64,000 bases of DNA from an uncultured Bacteroidota bacterium (lineage in GTDB: Bacteria > Bacteroidota > Bacteroidia > Chitinophagales > Chitinophagaceae). This document shows, piece by piece, positions 18,992 through 29,601 of this stretch. The position numbers and the translations under genes are program-made. The notes under the pieces were generated by a model. It worked only from the letters and a program-made list of their open reading frames with translations. It was not told the origin of the DNA and made no database searches. Position 1 is the first letter of the stretch; every line of letters starts with the position of its first letter. The DNA lies in contig CAIRYK010000048.1 in NCBI GenBank assembly GCA_903882805.1, positions 1 to 64,000 on the forward strand, given 5' to 3'.

Positions 18992-19726
18992 TTAGTGCAA
19001 AACCGTGCGCAGCACAGCCAAAGATTTGATATTACCCATGTGCTGGGTATGGCGCTGCAGAAAAGCAATAAACCAGTCGAGTAGCCGTAATCTAATGTCG
19101 GCATTTATGGCTACCAATCTTAGTTCGTCATAGTCTTTCGCCATAATTAGTCGGTTCATTATTATGGCGTCTTCATTGCTGGTATAGGGTGGGGTAGAGG
19201 GTGGATGCTCAGAGAAGCCGCCCTCGTGCAAATCGAGGTGAGGTGTTTCGGGGCTGTAATCGCCGCGCAGTTCGTAGCCCAACTCGCGGCTGCAGTTGAT
19301 GATAAAATACAATGGAAAATTCGCTACATCGTGCTGCGATAACTGGTCGAGCGCTACAAAATAGCTAAATGCAAACTCGAACAAACCAGGCAGCGGTGCA
19401 TGCTCAGGGAGTAGCCTGATAAGTATGTCGGCTGAAAAGAGTACAATGCTGTTTTTTACAATGCTTTCCTGAAGTCCGGTGTAGATATACGCTACTTGAA
19501 GCTCGCTAATCCGTTGCAGATTTTTTTGTGGATTCAGGTAAACTACAAGATCCAGCAATGTGCCTGTCTGAAACGAACTGGCGCGGTTTTTACTCACCTT
19601 AGCGCTACGCACACCCTGCACCATATAGCTTTGTATGCCAAATTGATGGGTGAAAACGGTGCAAATCAGGCTGGTTTCTCCGTATTTTATGGCCTTAAGG
19701 GCAATTCCTTTGGTTTTATGCAGCAT
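18992..19726 (-). CDS. recO: DNA repair protein RecO
   Basis: A protein of 244 residues. The N-terminal OB fold begins with KTKGIALKAIKYGETSLICTVF-like sequence, followed by the GVRSAKVSK basic segment and a helical C-terminal domain, all typical of Bacteroidota RecO. It helps RecR load RecA on SSB-coated single-stranded DNA in recombinational repair. The zinc-finger cysteines of some RecO proteins are not seen. Its ATG shares a base with the stop codon of the upstream porZ-like gene (TAATG), so translation is likely coupled. It converges on the 17366-18988 gene with only 3 nt between the stops. Confidence 0.93.
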   Translation of the reverse strand: MLHKTKGIALKAIKYGETSLICTVFTHQFGIQSYMVQGVRSAKVSKNRASSFQTGTLLDLVVYLNPQKNLQRISELQVAYIYTGLQESIVKNSIVLFSADILIRLLPEHAPLPGLFEFAFSYFVALDQLSQHDVANFPLYFIINCSRELGYELRGDYSPETPHLDLHEGGFSEHPPSTPPYTSNEDAIIMNRLIMAKDYDELRLVAINADIRLRLLDWFIAFLQRHTQHMGNIKSLAVLRTVLH

Positions 19727-22020
19727 TATTTCATAAATACTATTTTGCCGGCATAGGTTTCGCTACCGTCGGTGTTAGAAGCATATATGAGGTAAACACC
19801 CGATTGTGGTCGGGCGCCTGTATAATCTTTACCGTTCCATACGGCCTGACCGCCGAGGGCTTTAGTTTTATACACAAGTTGTCCGGCAATATCTGTGATC
19901 CGCACATCAGCATTTGCCGACAATCCGCGAATTGCTATTGTACCTGTGTAGTCGCTTTTCACAGGATTGGGGAATGCAAGCACATCAACATTTGTTTTGC
20001 CGCCTTCTGTCGCGGTACTCCTAAAGCTCATCAATCCCTGATCGGTGCCTATATACACATCGCCTGTAACGTCGTCGATAGCTATTTTTTGGATGACATT
20101 TGACGGCAACGGACTATTCTCTTTAGTGAAATTGTAAATGATTTGGCTGGCGTCTGACGAAAGTAGCCATACCCCTTCGTTTGTGCCCACCCATTTGCGG
20201 TTGGCGCCATCTACCGCAATTGTCCTAACATTATTACTTTCAAACAAGTATCCTGCAAATTTGTCGTATTTTACAATAGGTCTGTCGGCATCGCAGGGCG
20301 CGGTCTGATCGAAGGGGGCAGAACAATTACTTACTATACCTATACCGTTATCGGTACCAATCCAAATATTATTGTTTTTGTCTTTTGCAATGCAGTTTAC
20401 CACATTACTGGGCAAGTTGCCTATTCCCTGACCTGTAGTTAGGTGATAGCTATTGTCGTCCGTTTTGTCGTCCAGCGTACCATTGGTATTATAAACAGCA
20501 ACTCCCCCGCCCGAAGTGCCTACAAACCAAATCTGCCCATAATCGTCTATAACAATAGGGCCGCCATACTGTACACCTGGTACCGAGAAACTGGTCCATG
20601 CGCCATCTGGCGACATAGCATACAATTGAGGGTTAGAAAATATAGTTGCCACCCACAAATTGTCGTTATTATCCAGCGTTAGGCCCATTAGTTGGCGGCC
20701 ATATTCTCCCCATGCGCTACTTGTAGAGAAAACGTCGTTTTTGTAATGTTTTACCGATCCGTCAGCTTTAATTACAAACAAACCTTCGAAAAATGAACCG
20801 ATGTATAATGTGCCGTTTTTTTCGTTTCGGGTCACAAGGTTGAAGTCCTCCAGAAAATCGAACGGCGAATAATCAAATTCTTTGTAGTATTTCCACTTGC
20901 CCTGGTTAACATTAGATACACCAGCTGTGGTTTTGTTACGGTCGAAATTAGAACTATAGCCGCCATGTGCTACATACACATTTTTGTTGTGTGCATAAAT
21001 ATCGTACGATGCCTGATTGGTAGGGCCGGGCGCCATGAAGTTGCGCGTTTCGTTTTTACCTACGCGGCGTTTCATTCCTTTATCTATACTTGCCACATAA
21101 ATTGAGCTATCGCCAAGTTGCACTGCCTGATTAGGACCTACGCAATCAAAAGAATCAGTGATTGCGAAATCCATATTCATTATTTTTATTTTCCCGCCTT
21201 TGGCGCTTTCTTCGCCTATCATCAGCATAGCATAATAGCCGGCATCCATACACCTAATTCCGGTCGACGATACATATACTTGCTTTACAGTATCGTTTAC
21301 CATAGCGGCTATTTTAGTTTTTTTAGACAAAAACAGCGTATTGTTGATATTTGTTAGCGAGGTGAAAGTGTCGGTAGTGGCTACTTTGCTCCATACCTGA
21401 TAATTTTGCAGTTGCCGGTTGTCTTTGTCTGCCCTGTATAGTCCTAAAGGAGTAGCGGCGTAGTAAAAATTGCCCGACCTTGTAAAACTCAAAACCGGAA
21501 TTAGTTCGTTTTTACCCGCGCTTTCGTCGATAAACTGGTAGGTGCTCAAAACAGACTGATCGGTAAGATCTAATACAAGCACACCCAACGAGGTTGCCAA
21601 ATAGGCAAAGCCGTTTTCTGTGTATATCTGATAAATTGTTTTTGTACCGGCTACCGTCTTTTGCTTCAGGTAGGGCAGGTTATAAAAGGTGTTGTTCTTA
21701 AATAAGTCAATGTTGCCGTTTGCATATGCCAGAATCACGGTGTTAGTTGTCAGGTCGTAGCCTACGCATTTCATACCTATGTCCGACATGCCCTCCACTT
21801 TGCTGTAGGGTACTGGCAGGTAGTCTCTTCCATCGGTATAAGTAGAAAAGGACTGATTATAAACTGTGTACAGTGTTTTTCCATCGGTTGCAACACCCAG
21901 TCCGGTATTGAACGGAAGCAGTGATTCCCAATTCCCAATCGATTTGTCTTGGGCAGTAGCGCCGCAGCAAACGCTGCCAGATACTGCAACAGACAAAAGT
22001 AAACGCTTAAAAAATGTCAT
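19726..22020 (-). CDS. porZ: PorZ-like T9SS attachment-complex protein, copy 1
   Basis: A protein of 764 residues from the ATG at 22020 (a TTG three codons upstream is also in frame). Signal peptide, then a PorZ-type N-terminal propeller: WESLLPFNTG, GMSDIGMKCVGYD, NGNIDLFKN. A second propeller with two-component-regulator-propeller strands follows (GIGNLPSNVV, NNIWIGTDNGIG, KWVGTNEGVWLL, SPLPSNVI). The C-terminal beta-sandwich carries a type A sorting tail (FPNPVKSDYTG ... SGVYLIYASN). In Porphyromonas, PorZ works with PorU at the cell surface, supplying A-LPS for attachment of T9SS cargo; that role is transferred by family. Stop overlaps recO start. A paralogue lies 196 nt upstream. A misleading label of ABC transporter substrate-binding protein is common for this family. 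Confidence 0.85.
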   Translation of the reverse strand: MTFFKRLLLSVAVSGSVCCGATAQDKSIGNWESLLPFNTGLGVATDGKTLYTVYNQSFSTYTDGRDYLPVPYSKVEGMSDIGMKCVGYDLTTNTVILAYANGNIDLFKNNTFYNLPYLKQKTVAGTKTIYQIYTENGFAYLATSLGVLVLDLTDQSVLSTYQFIDESAGKNELIPVLSFTRSGNFYYAATPLGLYRADKDNRQLQNYQVWSKVATTDTFTSLTNINNTLFLSKKTKIAAMVNDTVKQVYVSSTGIRCMDAGYYAMLMIGEESAKGGKIKIMNMDFAITDSFDCVGPNQAVQLGDSSIYVASIDKGMKRRVGKNETRNFMAPGPTNQASYDIYAHNKNVYVAHGGYSSNFDRNKTTAGVSNVNQGKWKYYKEFDYSPFDFLEDFNLVTRNEKNGTLYIGSFFEGLFVIKADGSVKHYKNDVFSTSSAWGEYGRQLMGLTLDNNDNLWVATIFSNPQLYAMSPDGAWTSFSVPGVQYGGPIVIDDYGQIWFVGTSGGGVAVYNTNGTLDDKTDDNSYHLTTGQGIGNLPSNVVNCIAKDKNNNIWIGTDNGIGIVSNCSAPFDQTAPCDADRPIVKYDKFAGYLFESNNVRTIAVDGANRKWVGTNEGVWLLSSDASQIIYNFTKENSPLPSNVIQKIAIDDVTGDVYIGTDQGLMSFRSTATEGGKTNVDVLAFPNPVKSDYTGTIAIRGLSANADVRITDIAGQLVYKTKALGGQAVWNGKDYTGARPQSGVYLIYASNTDGSETYAGKIVFMK

Positions 22021-22216
22021 GGATGTCAACTAACGTCAGATTTTACAGAAATAACGGATATTGCTTTCAGATATTGCCTTTTTAGTTAGTTCTCAGGCTA
22101 CAACAAGGGTGAAGCATAAGGATTTTACCAGCAATTTTTACTCAATTTTCATTCTATTTGTTGCCACAAAGTAAAGTAAAATTATCTTACATAGCCCACA
22201 CAGGTATTCGAGTAGT

Positions 22217-24523
22217 CTATTGTACAAAGGCTATTTTGCCTACTTTATTTTTTGTACCATCGGCGCCCGTGAGGTAAACGAGATAAATGCCCGTCTGAAT
22301 TTTTCGCCCGGTATAGTCTTGGGCGTTCCATACTACCTGTCCGCCTACCGACCGCGTGTGCAACACTAATTGCCCTGTAATGTCTGTAATTGTGATGTCG
22401 GCATTTTCTGTAAGTCCACGAATGGCAATGCTACCACTATATCCCGGCGGTACAGGGTTTGGGAAAATAAGTGCATTATCGTTATTATCGGCAGCTTCTG
22501 TTGCTGGGCCATGAAGCGTTACAAGACCCTGTTCTGTGCCAAAATATACATCGCCGGTTACTTTATCTATGCTTATTTTCTTAACATTATCAGAAGGTAG
22601 CGGGCTGTTGTTGGTGGTGTATTGTGCAATCAGCGTCATACAGTCGGGCGATAGCAGCCATGCGCCTCCTTTGTCAGTACCAACCCATTTTCTGTTGGCT
22701 CCATCTACTGCTATTGAACGTACATTGTAATTAGCCAGCAAATTGCCAGAAGATCCTGGAAAGTTTACAAAAGGCGTAACGGCTTCGAAAATTTTATTGA
22801 AAGGTGCATGGCAGTCGCTTATCACAGCCATACCTTTATCTGATCCTATCCATATTTTATTGTCTTTGTCTTTTGCCAGGCAGTGTACGCCATTGCTTGG
22901 CAGGCTACCCCTTCCCTCACCTACAGTAAAAAAGTAATTATCATCGTCGGTCGTGTCCTCCAATGTCCCATTCGTGTTGTATACAGCTATTCCCCCGCTA
23001 CCCAGACAAGGAAACCAAATCTGCCCCGAGTCGTCTATTGTTAGCGCACCTCCATATCCTGCTTTCGACACATTAAAACTATGCCAGTCGCCAGAAGGGG
23101 TTAAAGCATATAATTGGGGAAAGGAATACATTTCCGTAATCCAAAGATTATCTTTTTTATCGAGGCCCAACCCAATAACCTGACGAGCATAATTACCCCA
23201 GGCTAAACCTGCGGCAAGAATTGAATTTTGTTTATAAACATCAAATGAGTTTGCGTCTTTCATTACTAAAAGCCCATCGAAATAGGAGCCAAAATACAAA
23301 GCGCCTGTCTTTTCATTTTTGGCTATTGCCACATAATCTTTCAGTGTGTCAAAGCGTTTATCAACAGATCTTGTATACAGTTTCCATTTACCATCTACAT
23401 AATTCGATAGATTCGCATAATTGAAATTAGAGCCAAGCAAGCCATTGTAACCGCCATGCGCTACCCAAACGTTTTTGTTGTGTGGGTAAATATCAAAACA
23501 GTTAGCATCTGATGGGCCGGCAGGGTATACAAACTCGGTATTATCTCCTTCTACCCGTTTTTTAAGTCCGCTTGTTGTAACAGCCACCCATAAGCTGCCA
23601 TCATTTAGTTGCACAGCCTGACTACTTGCTCCGCCACAATCGAAAGAATCCGTTAATTCACCATCAGTAGAAAGTACTTTTAAAGAGCCCCCTGATTTTG
23701 AAGCCACGCCCAATAGCAGCTGGTTATTGCCGCCATTGAAATGCTGTATTGCTGTGGGAGAGCTATAAAGCAACGTTGGTGTATCGTTTTTTAGCGTGAA
23801 TACCTTATTTCTTGTAGCCAGATAAATCTGTTGATTGAGGCTAATTATGTTTTTAAAAGTATCTGTAGTATCTATATTATTCCATGATCTTATGTCTTCC
23901 AGCGCTGGATTGCTTACGCTTGCTTTATATAACCCGCCTATTGACACAGCATAGTAAGATGTGCCGGTATTGATAAATGCGCTAACCGGCATTATATCGT
24001 TCTCGCTACTCCATATGTTCTTGAATCTGATCGTTTGCTTTATTACCCGTTCTTTCAAATCAATGACTATTACACCACTGGTAGCGCTCAGGTATGCAAA
24101 ACCATTGTTGCAATAAATCTGGTTTATTTTCTTTGCTTCGGCAACGGTTTTAAGTTTGTAATAAGGTATGTTGTAGAAGGTTTTGTCTTTAAACAGATCG
24201 ATATTCCCATTGCTATATCCTAAAACCACTGTACCGGTAAGGGCGTCGTACCCCACGCATTGCATACCGAGATCAGACATACCATCAGATTTGCTGTAGG
24301 GCACGGGACCTTCCCAATTATTTACATTGTTGTATGTGAAAAAACCTTGGTTGCAAAGTGCATATAGCGTATTACCATCGGTTGCAACTCCCACAGCCGA
24401 ATTGTAGGGCAGATGAGATTCCCAAATACCCAAGGCAGAGTTTTGTGCATATACGGGCAATCCGCAAAACACTAGCAGGGAACAAACGCAGAAAAAAAAT
24501 ATTGTAGTAAAACCTTGCTTCAA
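22217..24523 (-). CDS. PorZ-like T9SS attachment-complex protein, copy 2
   Basis: A protein of 768 residues with the same layout as its neighbour at 19726-22020: signal peptide ending VYAQ, N-terminal propeller (WESHLPYNSA, GMSDLGMQCVGYD, NGNIDLFKD), second propeller (GRGSLPSNGV, NKIWIGSDKGMA, KWVGTDKGGAWLL) and a T9SS-type tail (FPNPVPPGYSG ... TGIYLVYLTG). The two align nearly end to end, so they are tandem duplicates. The start appears to be TTG at 24523: I find no in-frame ATG before or within the signal peptide. Which copy does the PorZ job is unclear; copy 1 keeps the coupling to recO. Confidence 0.82.
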   Translation of the reverse strand: MKQGFTTIFFFCVCSLLVFCGLPVYAQNSALGIWESHLPYNSAVGVATDGNTLYALCNQGFFTYNNVNNWEGPVPYSKSDGMSDLGMQCVGYDALTGTVVLGYSNGNIDLFKDKTFYNIPYYKLKTVAEAKKINQIYCNNGFAYLSATSGVIVIDLKERVIKQTIRFKNIWSSENDIMPVSAFINTGTSYYAVSIGGLYKASVSNPALEDIRSWNNIDTTDTFKNIISLNQQIYLATRNKVFTLKNDTPTLLYSSPTAIQHFNGGNNQLLLGVASKSGGSLKVLSTDGELTDSFDCGGASSQAVQLNDGSLWVAVTTSGLKKRVEGDNTEFVYPAGPSDANCFDIYPHNKNVWVAHGGYNGLLGSNFNYANLSNYVDGKWKLYTRSVDKRFDTLKDYVAIAKNEKTGALYFGSYFDGLLVMKDANSFDVYKQNSILAAGLAWGNYARQVIGLGLDKKDNLWITEMYSFPQLYALTPSGDWHSFNVSKAGYGGALTIDDSGQIWFPCLGSGGIAVYNTNGTLEDTTDDDNYFFTVGEGRGSLPSNGVHCLAKDKDNKIWIGSDKGMAVISDCHAPFNKIFEAVTPFVNFPGSSGNLLANYNVRSIAVDGANRKWVGTDKGGAWLLSPDCMTLIAQYTTNNSPLPSDNVKKISIDKVTGDVYFGTEQGLVTLHGPATEAADNNDNALIFPNPVPPGYSGSIAIRGLTENADITITDITGQLVLHTRSVGGQVVWNAQDYTGRKIQTGIYLVYLTGADGTKNKVGKIAFVQ

Positions 24524-24614
24524 AAACTTTCTTTTTGAGTAAAACGGGTGAAACGATATAAATATTGCGTTGAGGTGTTTCGGCCTTCATAGCCCGATCC
24601 GGCCTAAAACTAAA

Positions 24615-24663
24615 TTACTGCCTGACGCTTACTGTCTTCGACAGCAAAAAAATCAGACAGTAA
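24615..24663 (-). terminator. Nested inverted repeat after yidC, possible terminator
   Basis: TTACTGCCTGA (24615-24625) pairs with TCAGACAGTAA (24653-24663), one G-U in the RNA, and encloses a second dyad CTGTC/GACAG (24632-24644). On the minus strand it lies 40 nt after the yidC stop and is followed by a T-rich stretch. The T-run is interrupted, so it could also be a processing or regulatory structure. Confidence 0.4.
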
Positions 24664-24702
24664 TAGATGTTCATGTAGTTACCGGCATATCGGCAATTAC
24701 GA

Positions 24703-26547
24703 TTATTTTTTGTTGTTGGTCCTTGGCGGCACTTTAGCGCGTTCGGCCTGCATGCGCTGCATTTCCTCGAGCTTTTGCGACCACTTTGAAGGAGTTGGCG
24801 GTTTGCTTTTGTTTTCCTGCAATTGTGCGTGAATTGCCTTTTCGTCTATGAAATATTTCTGTATGATGAATTGCTGTGCGATACTGAGCACGTTAGAGAA
24901 TGTGTAATAGAAGGTTAACGCCGCCGCCATTTTATTGAACACGCCCATGAGTATTACCGGGAAAATATATGGCATATACTTCATCATAGGGTTATTAGGG
25001 TCTTGCGGAGTCATGTTGCGGTTATATACAGCCAGGAAAAGACTCGATGCAGTCATCATCAGGGTAAACAAACTCACATGGTCGCCATAAGCGGGTATAG
25101 AGAAACCGAAGTTGAGGATGCTATCGTAGGTAGATAAGTCGTTTGCCCATAAGAAATGTTGTTGCCTGAACTCGATGAAAGACGGGAACATATAATACAT
25201 GGACAAAAGTATAGGCAATTGAAACAACATGGGCAGACAGCCACCCAATGGGTTTACACCTGCAGATTTATATAGTTTCATTTGCTCCATGCTGAACTTC
25301 TGCTGGTCGTCGCCTATTTTCTCGCGCAGCTCATCAAGTTCGGGTTTCAGAACCCTCATTTTTGCAGACGATAAATAGCTCTTGTAGGTGAAAAACGATA
25401 GTATTAGGCGGATAAATATGGTCATCAGCATAATGATGATGGCATAGTTGCCCACGAAACTTGATAAGAAATAGAAAATAGGTATGAGCGCGTACTTATT
25501 GATGTATTTAACAAACGCCATGATACCGTAACCCAATGGCACCATGTTGTCGAGGCCTATTTTGTAGCTTTGCAATGTACGGTAGTCGTTTGGACCAATA
25601 TACCATTTGAAAGCGCCAGACTGTGCGCCGGCGCCTATTTTTAGCGGTAGCTGTAGTGTAGTTGAGTTTTGGGCAACAATGGTAGAATCGCTTTCTTTAG
25701 AATAGAATTTCGCATCCATCTTAGTAAAAGCATCTTCAGCTATAAGGGCAGCGCTGAAATACTGTTTTCTAAAACCAAACCAAGTTGTAGGGGCATCGCT
25801 GTGCGCAGTTTTTTCTTCATGAGCTATGGTGAAATAGTCTCCATCGTCATTTTTGCCATGGTAGTATACCTGAGCGCCCTGACGTTCATTAACAATGTCT
25901 TTTTCAGTTTTCAACCCGCTTATGTCCCATTTCAGATCCAGATTTGCTGCGGCTATTCCTGTGAGCACTATGTTGCAACGCACCATGTAGTCGTCGGCTG
26001 GCAGCGTGTAAATAATATCTACTTTCTTGCCATTGTTTAGGTCTGCTACAAAGTCGATAGTTTTATCGCCGTTTGCTTCAGTTCTTGATTGCGGCGTGAA
26101 GTAAAGGTCGGCTGTAGATTTGCCATTATCAAAAGGCAGTATTGCGCTTAGTTTGTTGCCTGCGCCATTAAATAGGTACAGCGTTTTCTGGCCATACGTT
26201 TTGTATCCTTTTATTTCTGCAGCTACAGGGTAGGCGCCCTTACTGGTTAACTGCAACGAGATTTTCTTGTTTTCGAGCGTCAGCGTTTGAGCAGTACCAT
26301 TATATGCCGGCGGTTGCAATTTTTTCATAGCTTCAGCAACCGAATCGTTGGCAGGCGCTATTGTTGCTGAATTTGGAGCTACGCTATCTACTTTTGGCAG
26401 CGGATGCGCTTTTACATAAGCAATAGAATCTTCGATCTTTGCTTTTCTATACTTTTCATACGCCTTTTGTTCGTGCTGGTTGTAGAAAAAATAGACAACG
26501 GCCAAAACAGCTAACAGTGAAAAGCCAATAACTTTATTACTATCCAT
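24703..26547 (-). CDS. yidC: Membrane protein insertase YidC
   Basis: A protein of 614 residues, usual for Gram-negative YidC. An N-terminal membrane anchor (about residues 6-22) is followed by a large periplasmic beta-domain (about 75-340) and the conserved five-helix insertase core: LGYGIMAFVKYINKY, LILSFFTYKSYLSSAKMRVLKPEL, the GCLPMLFQLPILLSMYYMF segment, and NPMMKYMPYIFPVI. The C-terminal tail is basic. It inserts inner-membrane proteins alone or with Sec. First gene of the minus-strand run yidC, porZ-like 2, porZ-like 1, recO, but gaps of about 180-200 nt suggest separate promoters. It is divergent from metH across 274 nt. Confidence 0.96.
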   Translation of the reverse strand: MDSNKVIGFSLLAVLAVVYFFYNQHEQKAYEKYRKAKIEDSIAYVKAHPLPKVDSVAPNSATIAPANDSVAEAMKKLQPPAYNGTAQTLTLENKKISLQLTSKGAYPVAAEIKGYKTYGQKTLYLFNGAGNKLSAILPFDNGKSTADLYFTPQSRTEANGDKTIDFVADLNNGKKVDIIYTLPADDYMVRCNIVLTGIAAANLDLKWDISGLKTEKDIVNERQGAQVYYHGKNDDGDYFTIAHEEKTAHSDAPTTWFGFRKQYFSAALIAEDAFTKMDAKFYSKESDSTIVAQNSTTLQLPLKIGAGAQSGAFKWYIGPNDYRTLQSYKIGLDNMVPLGYGIMAFVKYINKYALIPIFYFLSSFVGNYAIIIMLMTIFIRLILSFFTYKSYLSSAKMRVLKPELDELREKIGDDQQKFSMEQMKLYKSAGVNPLGGCLPMLFQLPILLSMYYMFPSFIEFRQQHFLWANDLSTYDSILNFGFSIPAYGDHVSLFTLMMTASSLFLAVYNRNMTPQDPNNPMMKYMPYIFPVILMGVFNKMAAALTFYYTFSNVLSIAQQFIIQKYFIDEKAIHAQLQENKSKPPTPSKWSQKLEEMQRMQAERAKVPPRTNNKK

Positions 26548-26821
26548 GTAAAGAATAAAAATGAGGCGCGAAGGTAAGTCATTTTATTTGTATGCAGGGT
26601 AGGCCGCTTTATATTAATAGCAGGTTGTGCTCCATCTGCTCTTTTAGTTTTTGTTTTCCAATAGAGAATGATGATAGCATTATGATTCAAGCAATTATGC
26701 AGAAATGTTGAAGTCGACGCTATCCTGTCGAAAATTTAAAATTCTTACCATAACCAATGGCTTTCACTCTTCAATTTATCGTTCAATAAACTACCTTTGC
26801 ACTGTTTTATAAATATTGCTA

Positions 26822-29539
26822 ATGTCTGAAATAAGACCGTTTTTAAGATTGAGTGGTTTGGAGCCGCTCGTTGTTCGGCCCGAAACCAATTTTGTAAATG
26901 TTGGCGAACGCACCAATGTGACCGGTTCAAAGAAATTTGCCCGACTCATCAGAGAAAATAAATATGAAGAAGCGCTGTCTGTAGCTCGTCAGCAAGTTGA
27001 AAGCGGAGCTCAGATATTGGATATAAACATGGACGATGCACTACTGGAGGGCGTGCTAGCCATGCATACTTTCGTAAACTTGCTGCAAGCCGAGCCGGAT
27101 ATTGCCAAAATTCCGATAATGCTCGACTCATCAAAGTTTGCAATCATAGAGGCCGGTCTGAAATGTATTCAGGGTAAGTGTATCGTAAACTCTATTTCGC
27201 TGAAAGAAGGTGAAGAAAAGTTTATTGAGCAAGCCGAAATATGCCGCAGCTATGGAGCCTCGGTTATTGTTATGGCATTTGACGAGAACGGACAGGCTGA
27301 TACGCGCGAAAAGAAGGTAGATATATCCCAGCGTGCGTATGATATCCTTACTCAAAAAGTAGGTTTTCATCCGCAGGATATTATTTTTGACCCCAATATC
27401 TTTGCGATTGCCACGGGTATTGAAGAACACAATAACTATGGCGTAGACTTTATAGAGGCAACACGAATTATCAAACAGCGTATGCCGCTCACCAAAGTTA
27501 GCGGTGGTGTCAGCAATATTTCTTTTTCTTTCAGGGGAAATGATGCTGTGCGCGAGGCAATGCATAGCGTGTTTTTGTACCATGCCATTAAGGCGGGTAT
27601 GGATATGGGCATAGTGAATGCCGGACAGCTGATGGTGTATGATGAAATTGAACCCAAACTGAGGGATTTGTGCGAGGATGTAATCCTGAATCGCAACCCC
27701 GATGCAACGGAACGTTTGGTAACATTTGCCGAAACTGTAAAAGCCAAAGGCAAAGAGCAAAAGGTAGATGATGCATGGCGCGGACAGTCGGTAGAAGAAC
27801 GCCTGACACATGCGCTTGTAAATGGTATCACTGATTTTATTGATGCCGATACCGAAGAAGCTAGGCAAAAGTACCCGAAACCACTCGATGTGATAGAAGG
27901 TCCTTTGATGAATGGTATGAATGTGGTGGGCGATCTCTTTGGTAGTGGAAAGATGTTTTTGCCACAGGTAGTGAAGAGCGCCCGCGTTATGAAAAAGAGC
28001 GTGGCCTATCTTTTCCCGTTTATTGAGGCTGAAAAAGAAGAAAGACGTTTGGCCCATATAGCTGCTGGTACAATTAATGAAGAAAGCGCAGGCGCTGCCA
28101 AAATACTTATGGCCACGGTGAAGGGCGATGTACACGACATAGGTAAAAATATTGTGGGCGTTGTGTTAGGTTGCAACGGCTACGATGTAATAGATATGGG
28201 TGTAATGGTGCCGGCCGATAAAATACTGGATACGGCTATCAGAGAAAATGTAGATGTAATTGGCTTGAGTGGCCTCATTACTCCATCGCTCGATGAAATG
28301 GTGCATGTGGCCAAGGAGATGAAGCGCAGAGGTATGAAAATGCCATTGCTGATAGGTGGAGCTACTACCAGTCGTATGCATACTGCGGTTAAAATTGCAC
28401 AACAGTATGATGGCGGTATAGTACACGTGCTGGATGCCAGCCGTAGTGTAACCGTAGTGGGTAATTTGCTGAATAAAGAAATGAAGGAACCTTTCCTTGC
28501 AAACCTGAACAGCGAGTACGAAAAACTAAGAGACGATTTTGCTAATAAAAAAACGGTAAAGCAATATATATCGCTGGAGGCTGCGCAGGCAAATGCAGTG
28601 AAAATTGATTGGGATAATTATACGCCTCCTAAACCCAATGTTATGGGGGTTACCACCTATGCCGATTATGACCTCAATGAAATAAGACAGTATATAGATT
28701 GGGGGCCTTTCTTTATTGCATGGGAGATGCGCGGAAAATTCCCTGATATTTTATCAGACGCTACATTTGGAGCTGAGGCAACAAAACTGTACAACGATGC
28801 AAATGCCTTGCTCGATCAGGTTGTGGCTGAAAAGTGGCTTACAGCCAAGGGAGTAATGGGATTTTGGGCCGCCGAAAAAACTGCGCCCGATACAATTGTA
28901 CTAAAAGACGAAAACGGAAACGAGCTGAGCCGATTGGAAATGTTGCGTCAACAGATTAAAAAGGCTGCCAACCAACCGAGCTTCTCGCTTGCCGACTTTA
29001 TAAAACCATCGGCCGGAGATGCGACTACCGCTACCGACTATATGGGCGCATTTGCAGTAAGCATACATGGTATAGAACCTCACTTGCAGAAGTTTATGGA
29101 CGACCACGACGACTATCACAAGATTATGCTTCAGGCTATTGCCGATCGTCTTGCGGAGGCGTTTGCAGAAGTGTTGCATAAACGTGTGCGCACCGAACTT
29201 TGGGGATACAATAGCGCAGAGCAAATAGCGCTTGCCGATCTGGTGAAGGAAGAATATCAGGGTATCAGGCCGGCGCCAGGCTATCCTGCTTGTCCGGACC
29301 ATACAGAGAAGCTAAAGTTGTTTGAACTGTTGAATGCGACCGAAAATGCAGGCATACAGCTCACGGAGTCTCTGGCTATGTATCCTGCCGCGGCAGTAAG
29401 CGGTTGGTATTTCAGTCATCCGCAGAGCAGCTATTTTGGCATCAATAAAATATCTGAAGATCAGTTGCACGACTATGCTCGCCGTAAGGGTATGTCGATA
29501 GAGGAGATCAGCCGCTGGTTGTCGCCTGTGTTGGAGTAA
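26822..29539 (+). CDS. metH: Cobalamin-dependent methionine synthase lacking the homocysteine domain
   Basis: A protein of 905 residues from the ATG at 26822 (a TTG two codons earlier is also in frame). It starts at the pterin domain ([23 protein letters not shown]), followed by the helical cap, the B12-binding domain with DVHDIG (cobalt-ligand His about 438), and the C-terminal activation domain ([34 protein letters not shown]). Full-length MetH is about 1,230 residues, so the roughly 330-residue homocysteine/zinc domain is missing and must be supplied by another gene. The 274 nt upstream do not encode it. A -7 box TACCTTTG (26792-26799) precedes the gene, so the N-terminus is genuine. I saw no B12 riboswitch signature there. 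Confidence 0.93.
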   Translation: MSEIRPFLRLSGLEPLVVRPETNFVNVGERTNVTGSKKFARLIRENKYEEALSVARQQVESGAQILDINMDDALLEGVLAMHTFVNLLQAEPDIAKIPIMLDSSKFAIIEAGLKCIQGKCIVNSISLKEGEEKFIEQAEICRSYGASVIVMAFDENGQADTREKKVDISQRAYDILTQKVGFHPQDIIFDPNIFAIATGIEEHNNYGVDFIEATRIIKQRMPLTKVSGGVSNISFSFRGNDAVREAMHSVFLYHAIKAGMDMGIVNAGQLMVYDEIEPKLRDLCEDVILNRNPDATERLVTFAETVKAKGKEQKVDDAWRGQSVEERLTHALVNGITDFIDADTEEARQKYPKPLDVIEGPLMNGMNVVGDLFGSGKMFLPQVVKSARVMKKSVAYLFPFIEAEKEERRLAHIAAGTINEESAGAAKILMATVKGDVHDIGKNIVGVVLGCNGYDVIDMGVMVPADKILDTAIRENVDVIGLSGLITPSLDEMVHVAKEMKRRGMKMPLLIGGATTSRMHTAVKIAQQYDGGIVHVLDASRSVTVVGNLLNKEMKEPFLANLNSEYEKLRDDFANKKTVKQYISLEAAQANAVKIDWDNYTPPKPNVMGVTTYADYDLNEIRQYIDWGPFFIAWEMRGKFPDILSDATFGAEATKLYNDANALLDQVVAEKWLTAKGVMGFWAAEKTAPDTIVLKDENGNELSRLEMLRQQIKKAANQPSFSLADFIKPSAGDATTATDYMGAFAVSIHGIEPHLQKFMDDHDDYHKIMLQAIADRLAEAFAEVLHKRVRTELWGYNSAEQIALADLVKEEYQGIRPAPGYPACPDHTEKLKLFELLNATENAGIQLTESLAMYPAAAVSGWYFSHPQSSYFGINKISEDQLHDYARRKGMSIEEISRWLSPVLE

Positions 29540-29601
29540 GTTAGTGGATAATAAGTATAATATTTTCTATCCTTATGTTGAGGGTGGTATTTTAAATACA
29601 A

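Noticed and set aside
26548-26821. Possible cobalamin riboswitch upstream of metH
   Set aside because: I looked for a B12-box-like conserved segment and paired structure and did not find one; a covariance-model search would be the decisive test.
27131-28135. Long minus-strand open frame (334 codons) opposite metH
   Set aside because: It lies wholly inside the strongly supported metH gene, shows no domain or signal and has the composition of an antisense shadow.
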